Both the position numbers and the translations under genes were made by a program. The notes below the pieces were generated by a model that had not been told where the DNA came from, made no database searches, and saw nothing but the letters and a program-made list of their open reading frames with translations. A DNA stretch of 64,000 bases, taken from the NCBI GenBank assembly GCA_036971475.1, contig JBAIZL010000007.1, forward strand, positions 35,724,283 to 35,788,282, in the 5' to 3' direction. This DNA comes from Prosapia bicincta. Taxonomy: Eukaryota; Arthropoda; Insecta; Hemiptera; Cercopidae. Shown piece after piece: positions 1-10,915 of this stretch; positions within the stretch are counted from its first letter, which is position 1; every line of letters begins with the position of its first letter.

Positions 1-393
1 CTCACTCCTCATACTCACGCTGACCCAACCCGGTGGCCTATCTCCAGCCTCGCCTACTACTGTAGGTTTTGGACAGTACTCCATTCAAACTCAGAAGTGC
101 TACGTCGCTCACTCCTCATACTCACGCTGACCCAACCCGGTGGCCTATCTCCAGCCTCGCCTACTACTGTAGGTTTTGGGCAGTACTCCATTCAAACTCA
201 GAAGTGCTACGTCGCTCACTCCTCATACTCACGCTGACCCAACCCGGTGGCCTATCTCCAGCCTCGCCTACTACTGTAGGTTTTGGGCAGTACTCCATTC
301 AAACTCAGAAGTGCTACGTCGCTCACTCCTCATACTCACGCTGACCCAACCCGGTGGCCTATCTCCAGCCTCGCCTACTACTGTAGGTTTTGG
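1..393. repeat. 107-bp tandem repeat, about 3.7 copies
   Basis: Units begin at 1, 108, 215 and 322 with CTCACTCCTCATACTCACGC. The array enters from the left edge, so its true size is unknown, and the last unit stops at TGTAGGTTTTGG near 393. Copies are nearly identical; one visible change is GGACAG versus GGGCAG near 71 and 178. The open frames through it exist because 107 is not a multiple of 3 and the unit has few stops. I see no sign that it is coding. Confidence 0.95.
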
Positions 394-677
394 TCTACAA
401 AACTAATTTTTTAAACCTGTAACATATAATTGTATAGTAGCTGGAGTGTGTAGTCAGTTTTACCACTAACCCTCTGCTTTATAAATGAGTCATCTAATGC
501 TTTATCAGGGAAGCAGCATCAAACTTTACGTTTCATGAATCTACCTTCCAGTAGCATCACTCTTTCATTGTTTCATTGTTGTTTAGCCTTCTTCCTTTAG
601 CTTTATGGATACAAGTATTATCACTTCCGCCGTTTTATCACTGAACGTAGGATCGCGTTTCCCCTGTTATAAGAATA
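394..677. other. spacer with a decayed 64-bp unit
   Basis: No gene is recognisable. Bases 551-586 (GTAGCATCACTCTTTCATTG and onward to GTTGTTTAG) match the first half of the 64-bp unit of the next array with several substitutions. This looks like an old, no longer homogenised edge copy. Confidence 0.6.
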
Positions 678-3600
678 AAAGTAGCATCGTTCTACTGTTC
701 CACTGTTGTATCAGTGAGAGTAATATCAACCTTCTCCTGTGAAAGTAGCATCATTCTTCTGTTCCACTGTTGTATCAGTGAGAGTAATATCAACCTTCTC
801 CTGTGAAAGTAGCATCATTCTTCTGTTCCACTGTTGTATCAGTGAGAGTAATATCAACCTTCTCCTGTGAAAGTAGCATCATTCTTCTGTTCCACTGTTG
901 TATCAGTGAGAGTAATATCAACCATCTCCTGTGAAAGTAGCATCATTCTTCTGTTCCACTGTTGTATCAGTGAGAGTAATATCAACCTTCTCCTGTGAAA
1001 GTAGCATCATTCTTCTGTTCCACTGTTGTATCAGTGAGAGTAATATCAACCTTCTCCTGTGAAAGTAGCATCATTCTTCTGTTCCACTGTTGTATCAGTG
1101 AGAGTAATATCAACCTTCTCCTGTGAAAGTAGCATCGTTCTACTGTTCCACTGTTGTATCAGTGAGAGTAATATCAACCTTCTCCTGTGAAAGTAGCATC
1201 ATTCTTCTGTTCCACTGTTGTATCAGTGAGAGTAATATCAACCTTCTCCTGTGAAAGTAGCATCGTTCTACTGTTCCACTGTTGTATCAGTGAGAGATAT
1301 CAACCTTCTCCTGTGAAAGTAGCATCATTCTTCTGTTCCACTGTTGTATCAGTGAGAGTAATATCAACCTTCTCCTGTGAAAGTAGCATCATTCTTCTGT
1401 TCCACTGTTGTATCAGTGAGAGTAATATCAACCTTCTCCTGTGAAAGTAGCATCATTCTTCTGTTCCACTGTTGTATCAGTGAGAGTAATATCAACCTTC
1501 TCCTGTGAAAGTAGCATCATTCTTCTGTTCCACTGTTGTATCAGTGAGAGTAATATCAACCATCTCCTGTGAAAGTAGCATCATTCTTCTGTTCCACTGT
1601 TGTATCAGTGAGAGTAATATCAACCTTCTCCTGTGAAAGTAGCATCATTCTTCTGTTCCACTGTTGTATCAGTGAGAGTAATATCAACCATCTCCTGTGA
1701 AAGTAGCATCATTCTTCTGTTCCACTGTTGTATCAGTGAGAGTAATATCAACCTTCTCCTGTGAAAGTAGCATCATTCTTCTGTTCCACTGTTGTATCAG
1801 TGAGAGTAATATCAACCTTCTCCTGTGAAAGTAGCATCGTTCTACTGTTCCACTGTTGTATCAGTGAGAGATATCAACCTTCTCCTGTGAAAGTAGCATC
1901 ATTCTTCTGTTCCACTGTTGTATCAGTGAGAGTAATATCAACCTTCTCCTGTGAAAGTAGCATCATTCTTCTGTTCCACTGTTGTATCAGTGAGAGTAAT
2001 ATCAACCATCTCCTGTGAAAGTAGCATCATTCTTCTGTTCCACTGTTGTATCAGTGAGAGTAATATCAACCTTCTCCTGTGAAAGTAGCATCATTCTTCT
2101 GTTCCACTGTTGTATCAGTGAGAGTAATATCAACCTTCTCCTGTGAAAGTAGCATCATTCTTCTGTTCCACTGTTGTATCAGTGAGAGTAATATCAACCT
2201 TCTCCTGTGAAAGTAGCATCATTCTTCTGTTCCACTGTTGTATCAGTGAGAGTAATATCAACCATCTCCTGTGAAAGTAGCATCATTCTTCTGTTCCACT
2301 GTTGTATCAGTGAGAGTAATATCAACCTTATCCTGTGAAAGTAGCATCGTTCTTCTGTTCCACTGTTGTATCAGTGAGAGTAATATCAACCATCTCCTGT
2401 GAAAGTAGCATCATTCTTCTGTTCCACTGTTGTATCAGTGAGAGTAATATCAACCTTCTCCTGTGAAAGTAGCATCATTCTTCTGTTCCACTGTTGTATC
2501 AGTGAGAGTAATATCAACCTTCTCCTGTGAAAGTAGCATCATTCTTCTGTTCCACTGTTGTATCAGTGAGAGTAATATCAACCATCTCCTGTGAAAGTAG
2601 CATCATTCTTCTGTTCCACTGTTGTATCAGTGAGAGTAATATCAACCTTATCCTGTGAAAGTAGCATCGTTCTTCTGTTCCACTGTTGTATCAGTGAGAG
2701 TAATATCAACCATCTCCTGTGAAAGTAGCATCATTCTTCTGTTCCACTGTTGTATCAGTGAGAGTAATATCAACCATCTCCTGTGAAAGTAGCATCATTC
2801 TTCTGTTCCACTGTTGTATCAGTGAGAGTAATATCAACCTTCTCCTGTGAAAGTAGCATCATTCTTCTGTTCCACTGTTGTATCAGTGAGAGTAATATCA
2901 ACCTTCTCCTGTGAAAGTAGCATCATTCTTCTGTTCCACTGTTGTATCAGTGAGAGTAATATCAACCTTCTCCTGTGAAAGTAGCATCATTCTTCTGTTC
3001 CACTGTTGTATCAGTGAGAGTAATATCAACCATCTCCTGTGAAAGTAGCATCATTCTTCTGTTCCACTGTTGTATCAGTGAGAGTAATATCAACCTTCTC
3101 CTGTGAAAGTAGCATCATTCTTCTGTTCCACTGTTGTATCAGTGAGAGTAATATCAACCATCTCCTGTGAAAGTAGCATCATTCTTCTGTTCCACTGTTG
3201 TATCAGTGAGAGTAATATCAACCTTATCCTGTGAAAGTAGCATCGTTCTTCTGTTCCACTGTTGTATCAGTGAGAGTAATATCAACCATCTCCTGTGAAA
3301 GTAGCATCATTCTTCTGTTCCACTGTTGTATCAGTGAGAGTAATATCAACCATCTCCTGTGAAAGTAGCATCATTCTTCTGTTCCACTGTTGTATCAGTG
3401 AGAGTAATATCAACCTTCTCCTGTGAAAGTAGCATCGTTCTTCTGTTCCACTGTTGTATCAGTGAGAGTAATATCAACCTTCTCCTGTAAAAGTAGCATC
3501 ATTCTTCTGTTCCACTGTTGTATCAGTGAGAGTAATATCAACCTTCTCCTGTGAAAGTAGCATCATTCTTCTGTTCCACTGTTGTATCAGTGAGAGTAAT

Positions 3601-3702
3601 ATCAACCTTCTCCTGTGAAAGTAGCATCGTTCTACTGTTCCACTGTTGTATCAGTGAGAGTAATATCAACCTTCTCCTGTGAAAGTAGCATCATTCTTCT
3701 GT
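678..3702. repeat. 64-bp satellite array, about 47 copies
   Basis: Each unit starts GTAGCATCATTCTTCTGTTC and ends CTTCTCCTGTGAAA; starts at 681 and 745 give the 64-bp period. Two units, near 1290 and 1870, lack 2 bp in GAGAGTAATATC and are 62 bp long. Variant positions include CTTCTCC/CATCTCC/CTTATCC and CATTCTT/CGTTCTA. Blocks containing the 62-bp unit recur 574 bp apart (1187 and 1761), and the CTTATCC variant recurs near 2330, 2650 and 3220, so multi-unit blocks have duplicated. The array ends abruptly at TCTTCTGT|CACGTAAT. Confidence 0.97.
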
Positions 3703-4107
3703 CACGTAATTCAAACGTTGCCAGGCTACGCAGTTGTACAGAAGCAGACACAATCATATAATATAATCAGTAAATGTATACGACGTGACGAATATTGTAT
3801 CGAATAAGTATTGTTACATATATGTCATAATGGGGTTACAAATAGGCCTATGTGTTGTAACGCAGTTTTCACATCCACAAATCATATTATTGCAGGTTAA
3901 ATAAGGCATCTAGTCTACTTAAGATAAAACTTAAATAATAAGCAAAATATAAACGTTACATTACCTTCAACTCTATAAAATACGAACGATCCTAATATTA
4001 TAACTATCAATGTCTACAAGAACTGAATTTTTTTATTGTGTACAATAAAACTACTTTCCGTAGATAAAACCACTGACACAACAAATAGAGGTTAGTTTCG
4101 TGTAGAA
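3703..4107. other. AT-rich unique sequence
   Basis: Nothing recognisable. Bases 4076-4107 form the left part of an older duplicated segment into which the following hAT element inserted; the other copy lies at 5062-5142. Confidence 0.6.
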
Positions 4108-4968
4108 CAGGGGTTCTCAACCTTTTAGGCTCTGAGCCCCCCTTCACACTTTGGTGTGAGGTCACGCCTCCCTTCACGGATTAAGTTAATTTAGACTTAT
4201 ATATGATAAATTTACTTACAATATGTTTAAGTAATAACCAGAAAAATGTTCGCTACTTTTGTAGTGCTAGTGTGAAGGCTGGCACTGTTTCTCGTTAACT
4301 ATTTTTTGTATGTTTGGATGAAATTTTGACAAAGAACACCGCAAGTCACTTTCCACATCTAGTCTGGCTCGATATTTAGATTGATATTTAGATTTTATAT
4401 TAACCAGGGCTGAAAATCCGGTCTCGCATAGATAAGTTGATGAAAATTGTACCAGCAACTTGACTGCCTCCATTGCTACTTCTGAGTAAGCAGGAAGATA
4501 TAGTAGCCAGAAATCTTCGAGATCCATGTTTGGAAATCCAATTTAGCTTTGGAATCACATTGCAAGTCAATTGTTTGTTCTTGAATGTGGTCAGGAGGTA
4601 TATCAATGTTGATTTGAAAGGGGTCTCTTGTTAACTTGAATTCCCAGTTTTCCGAGCTTATATCTGGGAAATAGGCTCCGATTTTGTTCTTCAGTGACAA
4701 CAAATGCTCAGATATTAGGTCCTTCATTTTATTTACTAGGTCTTTTGGAAGACTTTGGGTATCATCGACGAGATTTTGAAAAGGAAGAAAAGTTCGTCGA
4801 GTAAAGAAATAGAGCTTTATAGCTCTATTAAGCTATAAAGAAATTTCAATGATTGTGTGTTTGTGTCCAACATCAAATTCAATTTTTTTAAAAATTTGTT
4901 GACGCCTCCCCTGGAATTCTTCTACGCCCCCCCCCAGGGAGGCGCGCCCCCCAGGTTGAGAACCGCTG
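4108..4968 (-). mobile_element. hAT transposon, internally deleted, perfect 8-bp TSD
   Basis: The left end reads CAGGGGTTCTCAACCTTTT and the right end, read on the minus strand, CAGCGGTTCTCAACCTGG. These are matching terminal inverted repeats of the hAT type. The element is flanked on both sides by GTGTAGAA (4100-4107 and 4969-4976), an exact 8-bp target-site duplication as expected for hAT. At 861 bp it is far shorter than an autonomous hAT, and inside it carries only the C-terminal part of a transposase on the minus strand. The GC-rich right end (near 4928-4952) matches the sub-terminal GCGCGCCCCC-type sequence common in ZBED5-like hATs. The perfect TSD argues for a fairly recent insertion. 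Confidence 0.93.
4267..4727 (-). pseudogene. hAT transposase C-terminal relic (dimerisation domain), frameshifted
   Basis: Read on the minus strand, 4727-4476 encodes a segment with YFPDISSENWEFKLTRDPF followed by IDLQCDSKAKLDF, which resembles the region before the hAT C-terminal domain. The protein continues in another frame at 4527-4267 with FWLLYLPAYSEVAMEAVKLL and then TYLCETGFSALVNIKSK. The latter is the hallmark of the hAT dimerisation domain in the ZBED5/FAM200/GTF2IRD2-type clade. The two parts are in different frames, so there is a frameshift between about 4527 and 4550. The BED zinc finger and the DDE catalytic core are absent, so it cannot be an active transposase. The family assignment rests on motif recognition and is quite secure. 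Confidence 0.88.
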
Positions 4969-5142
4969 GTGTAGAACATACAACGTTTCTTAATAACAAT
5001 CTACCAGTAACTGCATCTTGGGTTCATTGCCTACTGAATTATGACCTTATAACTTCCTCCAAGCAACAAATAGCCTAGAGGTTAGTTGCGTGTAAATAAT
5101 AACATAAACATTTATCGTCTTTTAATAACAATCTATTACCTG

Positions 5143-5671
5143 ATGGTTGGTGTAGGGTAGTCTACCGTCTGCTTCCTAGAGTTTAAAATGAGTTTAATTA
5201 TTATTGTAAAAAAACATACTGGTAAAAGAAATACATGACTGAAAATAAATTAATTAATTTAATGTGTTTTGGTTTTTGAGTAAAAAAACCACTTCCGTTC
5301 TTCTTCTAACCCAAACAGGTAGGTTTGCCTCGTACTATGGTCAGTCTGATACTACATATTTAAGAGGTCAGCAAGTATATGACCGTCATACGATGTAGTT
5401 ATGTTACGTGCAAGGTTTTTACCAGCTTCTTGTTGGCGGAGATTTACTTTTAGCAGGGAATTAACGGCTAATCATTGTGTGTATGGCGGAAACTATACGC
5501 GTTCCGGCCAGCCAAGTAGCGAGCCCGGGGTTTGTCTGAAATAAATACGGAACTTATTTTATAAACCGCGCACAGTAATTTATGTCACAATAAAAGAATT
5601 TCCTTTGCTCGAAAGTTATTCATTATCGCCGGCAACAATTGTCCCGTTCCTCGCAGACGGAATTTTTTTAA
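5143..5671. other. unique spacer
   Basis: No gene or element recognised. The part from 5480 to 5670 is richer in CpG (for example GAGCCCGGGG and AACCGCGCAC) and leads directly into the 121-bp array. Confidence 0.5.
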
Positions 5672-8439
5672 CGAGTTGGCACGCGTAGATAATGAAAAAC
5701 GCGATACTTCTACGTGGCCAAGAATAACGCGTAATAATACAAGAAGTTTCATTTCAGAGGGTAGCCTGGTTGCTGTCTCACATCGGGTCAAACGAGTTGG
5801 TATGCGTAGATAATGAAAAACGCGATACTCCTACGGGGCCAAGGATAACGCGTAATAGTGCAAGAAGTTTCACTTCAGTGGGTAGCCTGGTTGCTGTCTA
5901 ACATCGGATCAAACGAGTTGGTATGCGTAGATAATGAAAAACGCGATACTTCTACGTGGCCAAGAATAACGCGTAATAATACAAGAAGTTTCATTTCAGA
6001 GGGTAGCCTGGTTGCTGTCTCACATCGGGTCAAACGAGTTGGTATGCGTAGATAATGAAAAACGCGATACTCCTACGGGGCCAAGGATAACGCGTAATAG
6101 TGCAAGAAGTTTCACTTCAGTGGGTAGCCTGGTTGCTGTCTCACATCGGGTCAAACGAGTTGGTATGCGTAGATAATGAAAAACGCGATACTCCTACGGG
6201 GCCAAGGATAACGCGTAATAGTGCAAGAAGTTTCATTTCAGAGAGTAGCCTGGTTGCTGTCTCACATCGGGTCAAACGAGTTGGTACGCGTAGATAATGA
6301 AAAACGCGATACTCCTACGGGGCCAAGGATAACGCGTAATAGTGCATGAAGTTTCATTTCAGAGAGTAGCCTGGTTGCTGTCTCACATCGGGTCAAACGA
6401 GTTGGTATGCGTAGATAATGAAAAACGCGATACTTCTACGTGGCCAAGAATAACGCGTAATAATACAAGAAGTTTCATTTCAGAGGGTAGCCTGGTTGCT
6501 GTCTCACATCGGGTCAAACGAGTTGGTATGCGTAGATAATGAAAAACGCGATACTCCTACGGGGCCAAGGATAACGCGTAATAGTGCAAGAAGTTTCACT
6601 TCAGTGGGTAGCCTGGTTGCTGTCTCACATCGGGTCAAACGAGTTGGTATGCGTAGATAATGAAAAACGCGATACTCCTACGGGGCCAAGGATAACGCGT
6701 AATAGTGCAAGAAGTTTCATTTCAGAGAGTAGCCTGGTTGCTGTCTCACATCGGGTCAAACGAGTTGGTACGCGTAGATAATGAAAAACGCGATACTCCT
6801 ACGGGGCCAAGGATAACGCGTAATAGTGCATGAAGTTTCATTTCAGAGAGTAGCCTGGTTGCTGTCTCACATCGGGTCAAACGAGTTGGTACGCGTAGAT
6901 AATGAAAAACGCGATACTCCTACGGGGCCAAGGATAACGCGTAATAGTGCAAGACGTTTCACTTCAGTGGGTTGCTGTGTCACATCGGGTCAAACGAGTT
7001 GGCACGCATAGATAATGAAAAACGCGATACTTCTACGTGGCCAAGAATAACGCGTAATAATACAAGAAGTTTCATTTCAGAGGGTAGCCTGGTTGCCGTC
7101 TCACATCGGATCAAACGAGTTGGTAAGCGTAGATAATGAAAAACGCGGTACTCCTACGTGGCCAAGGATAACGCGTAATAGTGCAAGAAGTTTCATTTCA
7201 GAGGGTAGCCTGGTTGCTGTCTAACATCGGATCAAACGGGTTGGTACGCGTAGATAATGAAAAACGCGATAGTTTTACGGGGCCAAGGATAATGCGTAAT
7301 AGTGCAAGAAGTTTCATTTCAGAGGGTAGCCTGGTTTCTGTCTAACATCGGATCAAACGGGTTGGTACGCGTAGATAATGAAAAACGCGATAGTTTTACG
7401 GGGCCAAGGATAATGCGTAATAGTGCAAGAAGTTTCATTTCAGAGGGTAGCCTGGTTTCTGTCTAACATCGGATCAAACGGGTTGGTACGCGTAGATAAT
7501 GAAAAACGCGATAGTTTTACGGGGCCAAGGATAATGCGTAATAGTGCAAGAAGTTTCATTTCAGAGGGTAGCCTGGTTGCTGTCTAACATCGGATCAAAC
7601 GGGTTGGCACGCGTAGATAATGAAAAACGCGATACTCCTACGGGGCCAAGGATAATGCGTAATAGTGCAAGAAGTTTCATTTCAGAGGGTAGCCTGGTTG
7701 CTGTCTAACATCGGATCAAACGGGTTGGTACGCGTAGATAATGAAAAACGCGATAGTTTTACGGGGCCAAGGATAATGCGTAATAGTGCAAGAAGTTTCA
7801 TTTCAGAGGGTAGCCTGGTTGCTGTCTAACATCGGATCAAACGAGTTGGCACGCGTAGATAATGAAAAACGCGATACTTCTACGTGGCCAAGAATAACGC
7901 GTAATAATACAAGAAGTTTCATTTCAGAGGGTAGCCTGGTTATTGTCTCACATCGGGTCAAACGAGTTGGTACGCGTAGATAATGAAAAACGCGATACTC
8001 CTACGGGGCCAAGGATAATGAGTAATAGTGCAAGAAGTTTCATTTCAGAGGGTAGCCTGGTTGCTGTCTAACATCGGGTCAAATAATTTGGGACGCGTAG
8101 ATAATTAAAAACTCGATACTCCTATGTGGCCAAGACGCGTAATAGTGCAAGAAGTTTTTATTCAGTGGGCAGCCTGGTTGCTGTCTAACATCGGATCAAA
8201 CGAGTTGGCATGCGTAAATAATGAAATACGCGATACTCCTACGTGGCCAAGAATAACTCGTAATAGTACAAGAAGTTTCATTTCAGCGGGCAGCTTGGTT
8301 GCTGTCTAACATCGGGTCAAATAATTTGGGACGCGTAGATAATGAAAAACGCGATACTCCTACGTGGCCAAGACGCGTAATAGTGCAAGAAGTTTTTTTT
8401 CAGTGGGCAGCCTGGTTGCTCTCTTACATCGGATCAAAC
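5672..8439. repeat. 121-bp satellite array, about 23 copies
   Basis: The period is set by AATGAAAAACGCGAT at 5691 and 5812. Each unit holds GTAGCCTGGTTGCTGTCT and one to two ACGCGT palindromes. Unit types alternate: one with CTTCTACGTGGCCAAGAAT, others with CTCCTACGGGGCCAAGGAT. A four-unit block of 484 bp at 5933-6416 repeats at 6417-6900. A subfamily with ATAGTTTTACGGGGCC has amplified at about 7260-7560 and again near 7750. One unit near 6960 lacks about 8 bp, and units near 8130 and 8370 lack bases around AAGACGCGTAAT. Copies decay toward the right end. Open frames of 60-65 codons here are repeat artefacts. Confidence 0.97.
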
Positions 8440-9305
8440 GTTCTACTTACATAAAACATCGTTTATGCGCTCTGAACTGAACGAAAGCTTATTTTGAATC
8501 GTATGTTTCACCTATCTACGGAACAGCTCCATGGAAACTCATCCCACACCGGGTCTATTAATACATGCTTCTACTTGACACCGGCTTTGAGCGGTTTACT
8601 TTATGTTGAATCAACTATTCCTGCAAAACTCTAGTCATCGTCTAGACAGAGATAACGCGTGCCTTCGTTCGCCTCCCCTCCTACAGGAATAATAGATTTC
8701 CGTCTGCGTATCCCGCAGGAGAGGCATCTCGAATAGAACTGATGTGTGCGCACTTTAAACAAAACAGTATGTTCGGCGTTGCTGTTTGTTTCACGCTTCT
8801 GTTAATAGTCATATAAATGAAGAAAGATTCTTAATATCCGGAGTCTTGTTTATTCCAACTGGCCGATCGGATAAAGCTGATTGTACAACTCGGTGTAACA
8901 TGAATTACAAAAGTGAAGAATTACAAAATAGATGACTTGGAGAATAGTGATCAATATGCGGAATATAGGATCTAATTTTATTCTGAAAGAAAATATTAAA
9001 ATGTTTTTTTATTGTAATAGGGACAATTCATAAAATGAATATATAAACTATGCGCATTTATCAGAAATGTCAGTCTGTCCTTCGCAGAACACATTCTAGC
9101 CAAGTGCGCAGTTGTAGTTAGGATGGAAAACGTTGACCTCAAGAGAATGTTTGGGTATAGTCGGCCAACTGTTGAAGCTTAGCTGAAACTTTTACCTATT
9201 TGTCGATCGATAAGTGCTTGTCATAACAACAATACGACTGACAATAGTAATTAAACAGCTTGTTGTCACTTGCTTTGCTTTTTCTTGCTAAAATTTATAA
9301 TATTG
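8440..9305. other. unique sequence, no gene seen
   Basis: Both strands have frequent stops and no recognisable protein or RNA gene. Nothing repeated was noticed apart from the transition at 9306 into the inverted-repeat element. Confidence 0.5.
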
Positions 9306-9421
9306 GATACAATATCAAGAGCACAGTGGTATAATATTTTACAATGAAAATATTGAAAAGAACCCCAATATCACAAAAATAATAAAAAAATAACAAATAA
9401 AGCAAGTTACTTAAGCTTAAA

Positions 9422-9462
9422 CCCTTATGTACATTTCGATGACCATGTCATCATCATCACGT
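9422..9462 (-). ncRNA. degenerate hammerhead ribozyme motif, left arm of element A
   Basis: On the minus strand the order is TGATGATGATGAC, loop ATG, GTCATC, GAAA, ATGTACAT, AAGGG. The first core base is G instead of C (GTGATGA rather than CTGATGA) and the 5' strand of stem I is altered, so this copy should not self-cleave. Confidence 0.4.
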
Positions 9463-9552
9463 CTTATTACAAAATTGCAATCTAGCAAACAAGAAGTTAC
9501 AAACTAGAGTGTTGCTAGATTGTAACTTCTTGTTTGTAATTTTGTAACAAGA

Positions 9553-9607
9553 CCCTCTGATGATGATGATGATGATGATGACATGGTCATAGAAATGTAC
9601 ATAAGGG
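9553..9607 (+). ncRNA. hammerhead ribozyme-like motif with GAT expansion, right arm of element A
   Basis: Order: CCCT (stem I), CTGATGA core, an expanded run of GAT triplets, GAC-ATG-GTCAT, then AGAAA, ATGTACAT (stem III), A, AGGG (stem I). Stem I pairs CCCT with AGGG. The base before GAAA is A where the sister copy has C, and the triplet run has grown from 3 to about 7. Both changes probably weaken stem II. Confidence 0.45.
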
Positions 9608-9680
9608 TTTAAGCTTAAGTAACTTGCTTTATTTGTTATTTTTTATTGTTTTTGTGATATTGCGGTTTAGTTTTAATTTT

Positions 9681-10196
9681 TTGAGTATTCTGTTTACTGT
9701 GAAGTATATTTGTATATATTTTTTATTAGTTTAGATAGTTTGTCCAGTCACAGAATCCAGAACATAAGAAAGAAATGAATATCATCTTTTAAATCGCATA
9801 CATTTCATATGTATTAAAACACACTTTGTAGACAGTAATGAGGGGATATTGTATTGTAAGAAACTGGAGTCGCTGCAAGAACCTTTTGCAAAAATCCCCC
9901 ACCCCGGATTTTCTTCTTTTTTCCTCTTTACTAAAGTTCCATTATAATTATTTTCAGATTTTCAATTTATTAAATTTTTTCATTACTAACGTAAAAGGTT
10001 GTCTACAATAATGAAATTTATTGTCACACAAAGTTTGGGTCAAAACTATAGACTATATTTATTATAGGAGTAAGTGCAGCAGAGCCATATGCACCCAGTA
10101 CTTCACATATTTATATGCAACAGTACTCCTTATAGAGAGGCAATATTTATAAATAAATATTATTAGTAATATAAATAATTTATAAATGTTTAAAAA
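9681..10196. other. AT-rich unique sequence
   Basis: No gene or RNA recognised. CTTCACATATTTATATGCAA at about 10100 recurs at about 10355 and 10540 within the next array, so the founding copy of the 184-bp repeat probably starts here. Confidence 0.5.
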
Positions 10197-10670
10197 TATT
10201 ACGTTCAAAAATGAAAATACAGTAAATGTTTAATGTCAAGATTATATCAAATACTTTTGATTTTGATAAATAATGTATGTTTATCACTTTCATTTAGCAC
10301 TGCCCAAACCTGTTACCGCTACCCCAAACCTGTCACCACTACCCCAAACTCCGTACCTTCACATATTTATATGCAAAAAATATTACGTTCAAAAATGAAA
10401 ATACAGTAAATGTTTAATGTTAAGATTATATCAAATACTTTTGATTTTGATAAATAATGTATGTTTATCACTTTCATTTAGCACTGCCCAAGCCTGTTAC
10501 CGCTACCCCAAACCTGTTACCACTACCCCAAACTCCGTACCTTCACATATTTATATGCAAAAAATATTACGTTCAAAAATGAAAATACAGTAAATGTTTA
10601 ATGTTAAGATTATATCAAATACTTTTGATTTTGATAAATAATGTATGTTTATCACTTTCATTTAGCACTG
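10197..10670. repeat. 184-bp tandem repeat, about 2.6 copies
   Basis: TATTACGTTCAAAAATGAAA occurs at 10197, 10381 and 10565, giving an exact 184-bp period. Each unit ends in two or three copies of a 20-bp CCCAAACCTGTTACC motif. In the last unit this motif expands into a separate minisatellite. Confidence 0.93.
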
Positions 10671-10915
10671 CCCAAACCTGTTACCGCTACCCCAAACCTG
10701 TTACCACTATCCCAAACTCCGTACCACTACCCCAGACCTGTTACTACTACCCCAAACCTGTTTCCACTACCCCAAACCTGTTACCGCTACCCCAAACCTG
10801 TTACCACTAACCCAAACCTGTTACCACTACCCCAAACCTGTTGCCGCTACCCCAAACCTGTTACCACTAACCCAAACCTGTTACCACTACCCCAAACCTG
10901 TTACCACTATCCCAA
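10671..10915. repeat. 20-bp minisatellite, about 12 copies
   Basis: Units of the form CCCAAACCTGTTACCACTAC start at 10671, 10691, 10711, 10731 and so on. Because 20 is not a multiple of 3, a long open frame rich in PKPVTT and PNLLPLPQ runs through it. That is an artefact of a stop-poor repeat, not evidence of a proline-rich protein. Confidence 0.95.

Larger units (their letters stand above)
4076..5142. repeat. diverged short direct duplication split by the hAT
   Basis: CAACAAATAG...AGGTTAGTTTCGTGTAGAA (about 4079-4107) and CATACAACG...TTAATAACAATCTA (about 4977-5004) together match one contiguous segment at 5062-5142, which begins CAACAAATAGCCTAGAGG and ends TTAATAACAATCTATTACC. The second copy is uninterrupted and acts as an empty-site relative of the hAT target. 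Confidence 0.65.
9306..9680. mobile_element. inverted-repeat element A, likely Penelope-like, with hammerhead motifs
   Basis: The left arm (from GATACAATATCAAGAGCAC, 9306) and the right arm (to about 9675) are reverse complements around a centre near 9510. They share AAGCAAGTTACTTAAGC/GCTTAAGTAACTTGCTT and ACCCTTATGTACATTTC/GAAATGTACATAAGGGT. The right arm lacks the outer ~55 bp present on the left. It is a sister of the element at 11250-11626. Each arm carries a hammerhead-like motif in opposite orientation. Assignment to Penelope-like retroelements is inferred from the known presence of hammerhead ribozymes in their terminal repeats. No reverse transcriptase is present. Confidence 0.65.

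Noticed and set aside
69..406. Open frames of 76-91 codons at the left edge
   Set aside because: They run through the 107-bp repeat and repeat the same peptide in shifted frames; no independent coding signal.
1187..2018. Two 85-codon frames with cysteine-rich repeats
   Set aside because: They are identical blocks of the 64-bp satellite; the frame is open only because of the 62-bp units.
5858..8309. Row of 61-65-codon frames spaced 242 bp
   Set aside because: They follow the 121-bp unit and its higher-order period; they would be read as a gene family but are satellite DNA.
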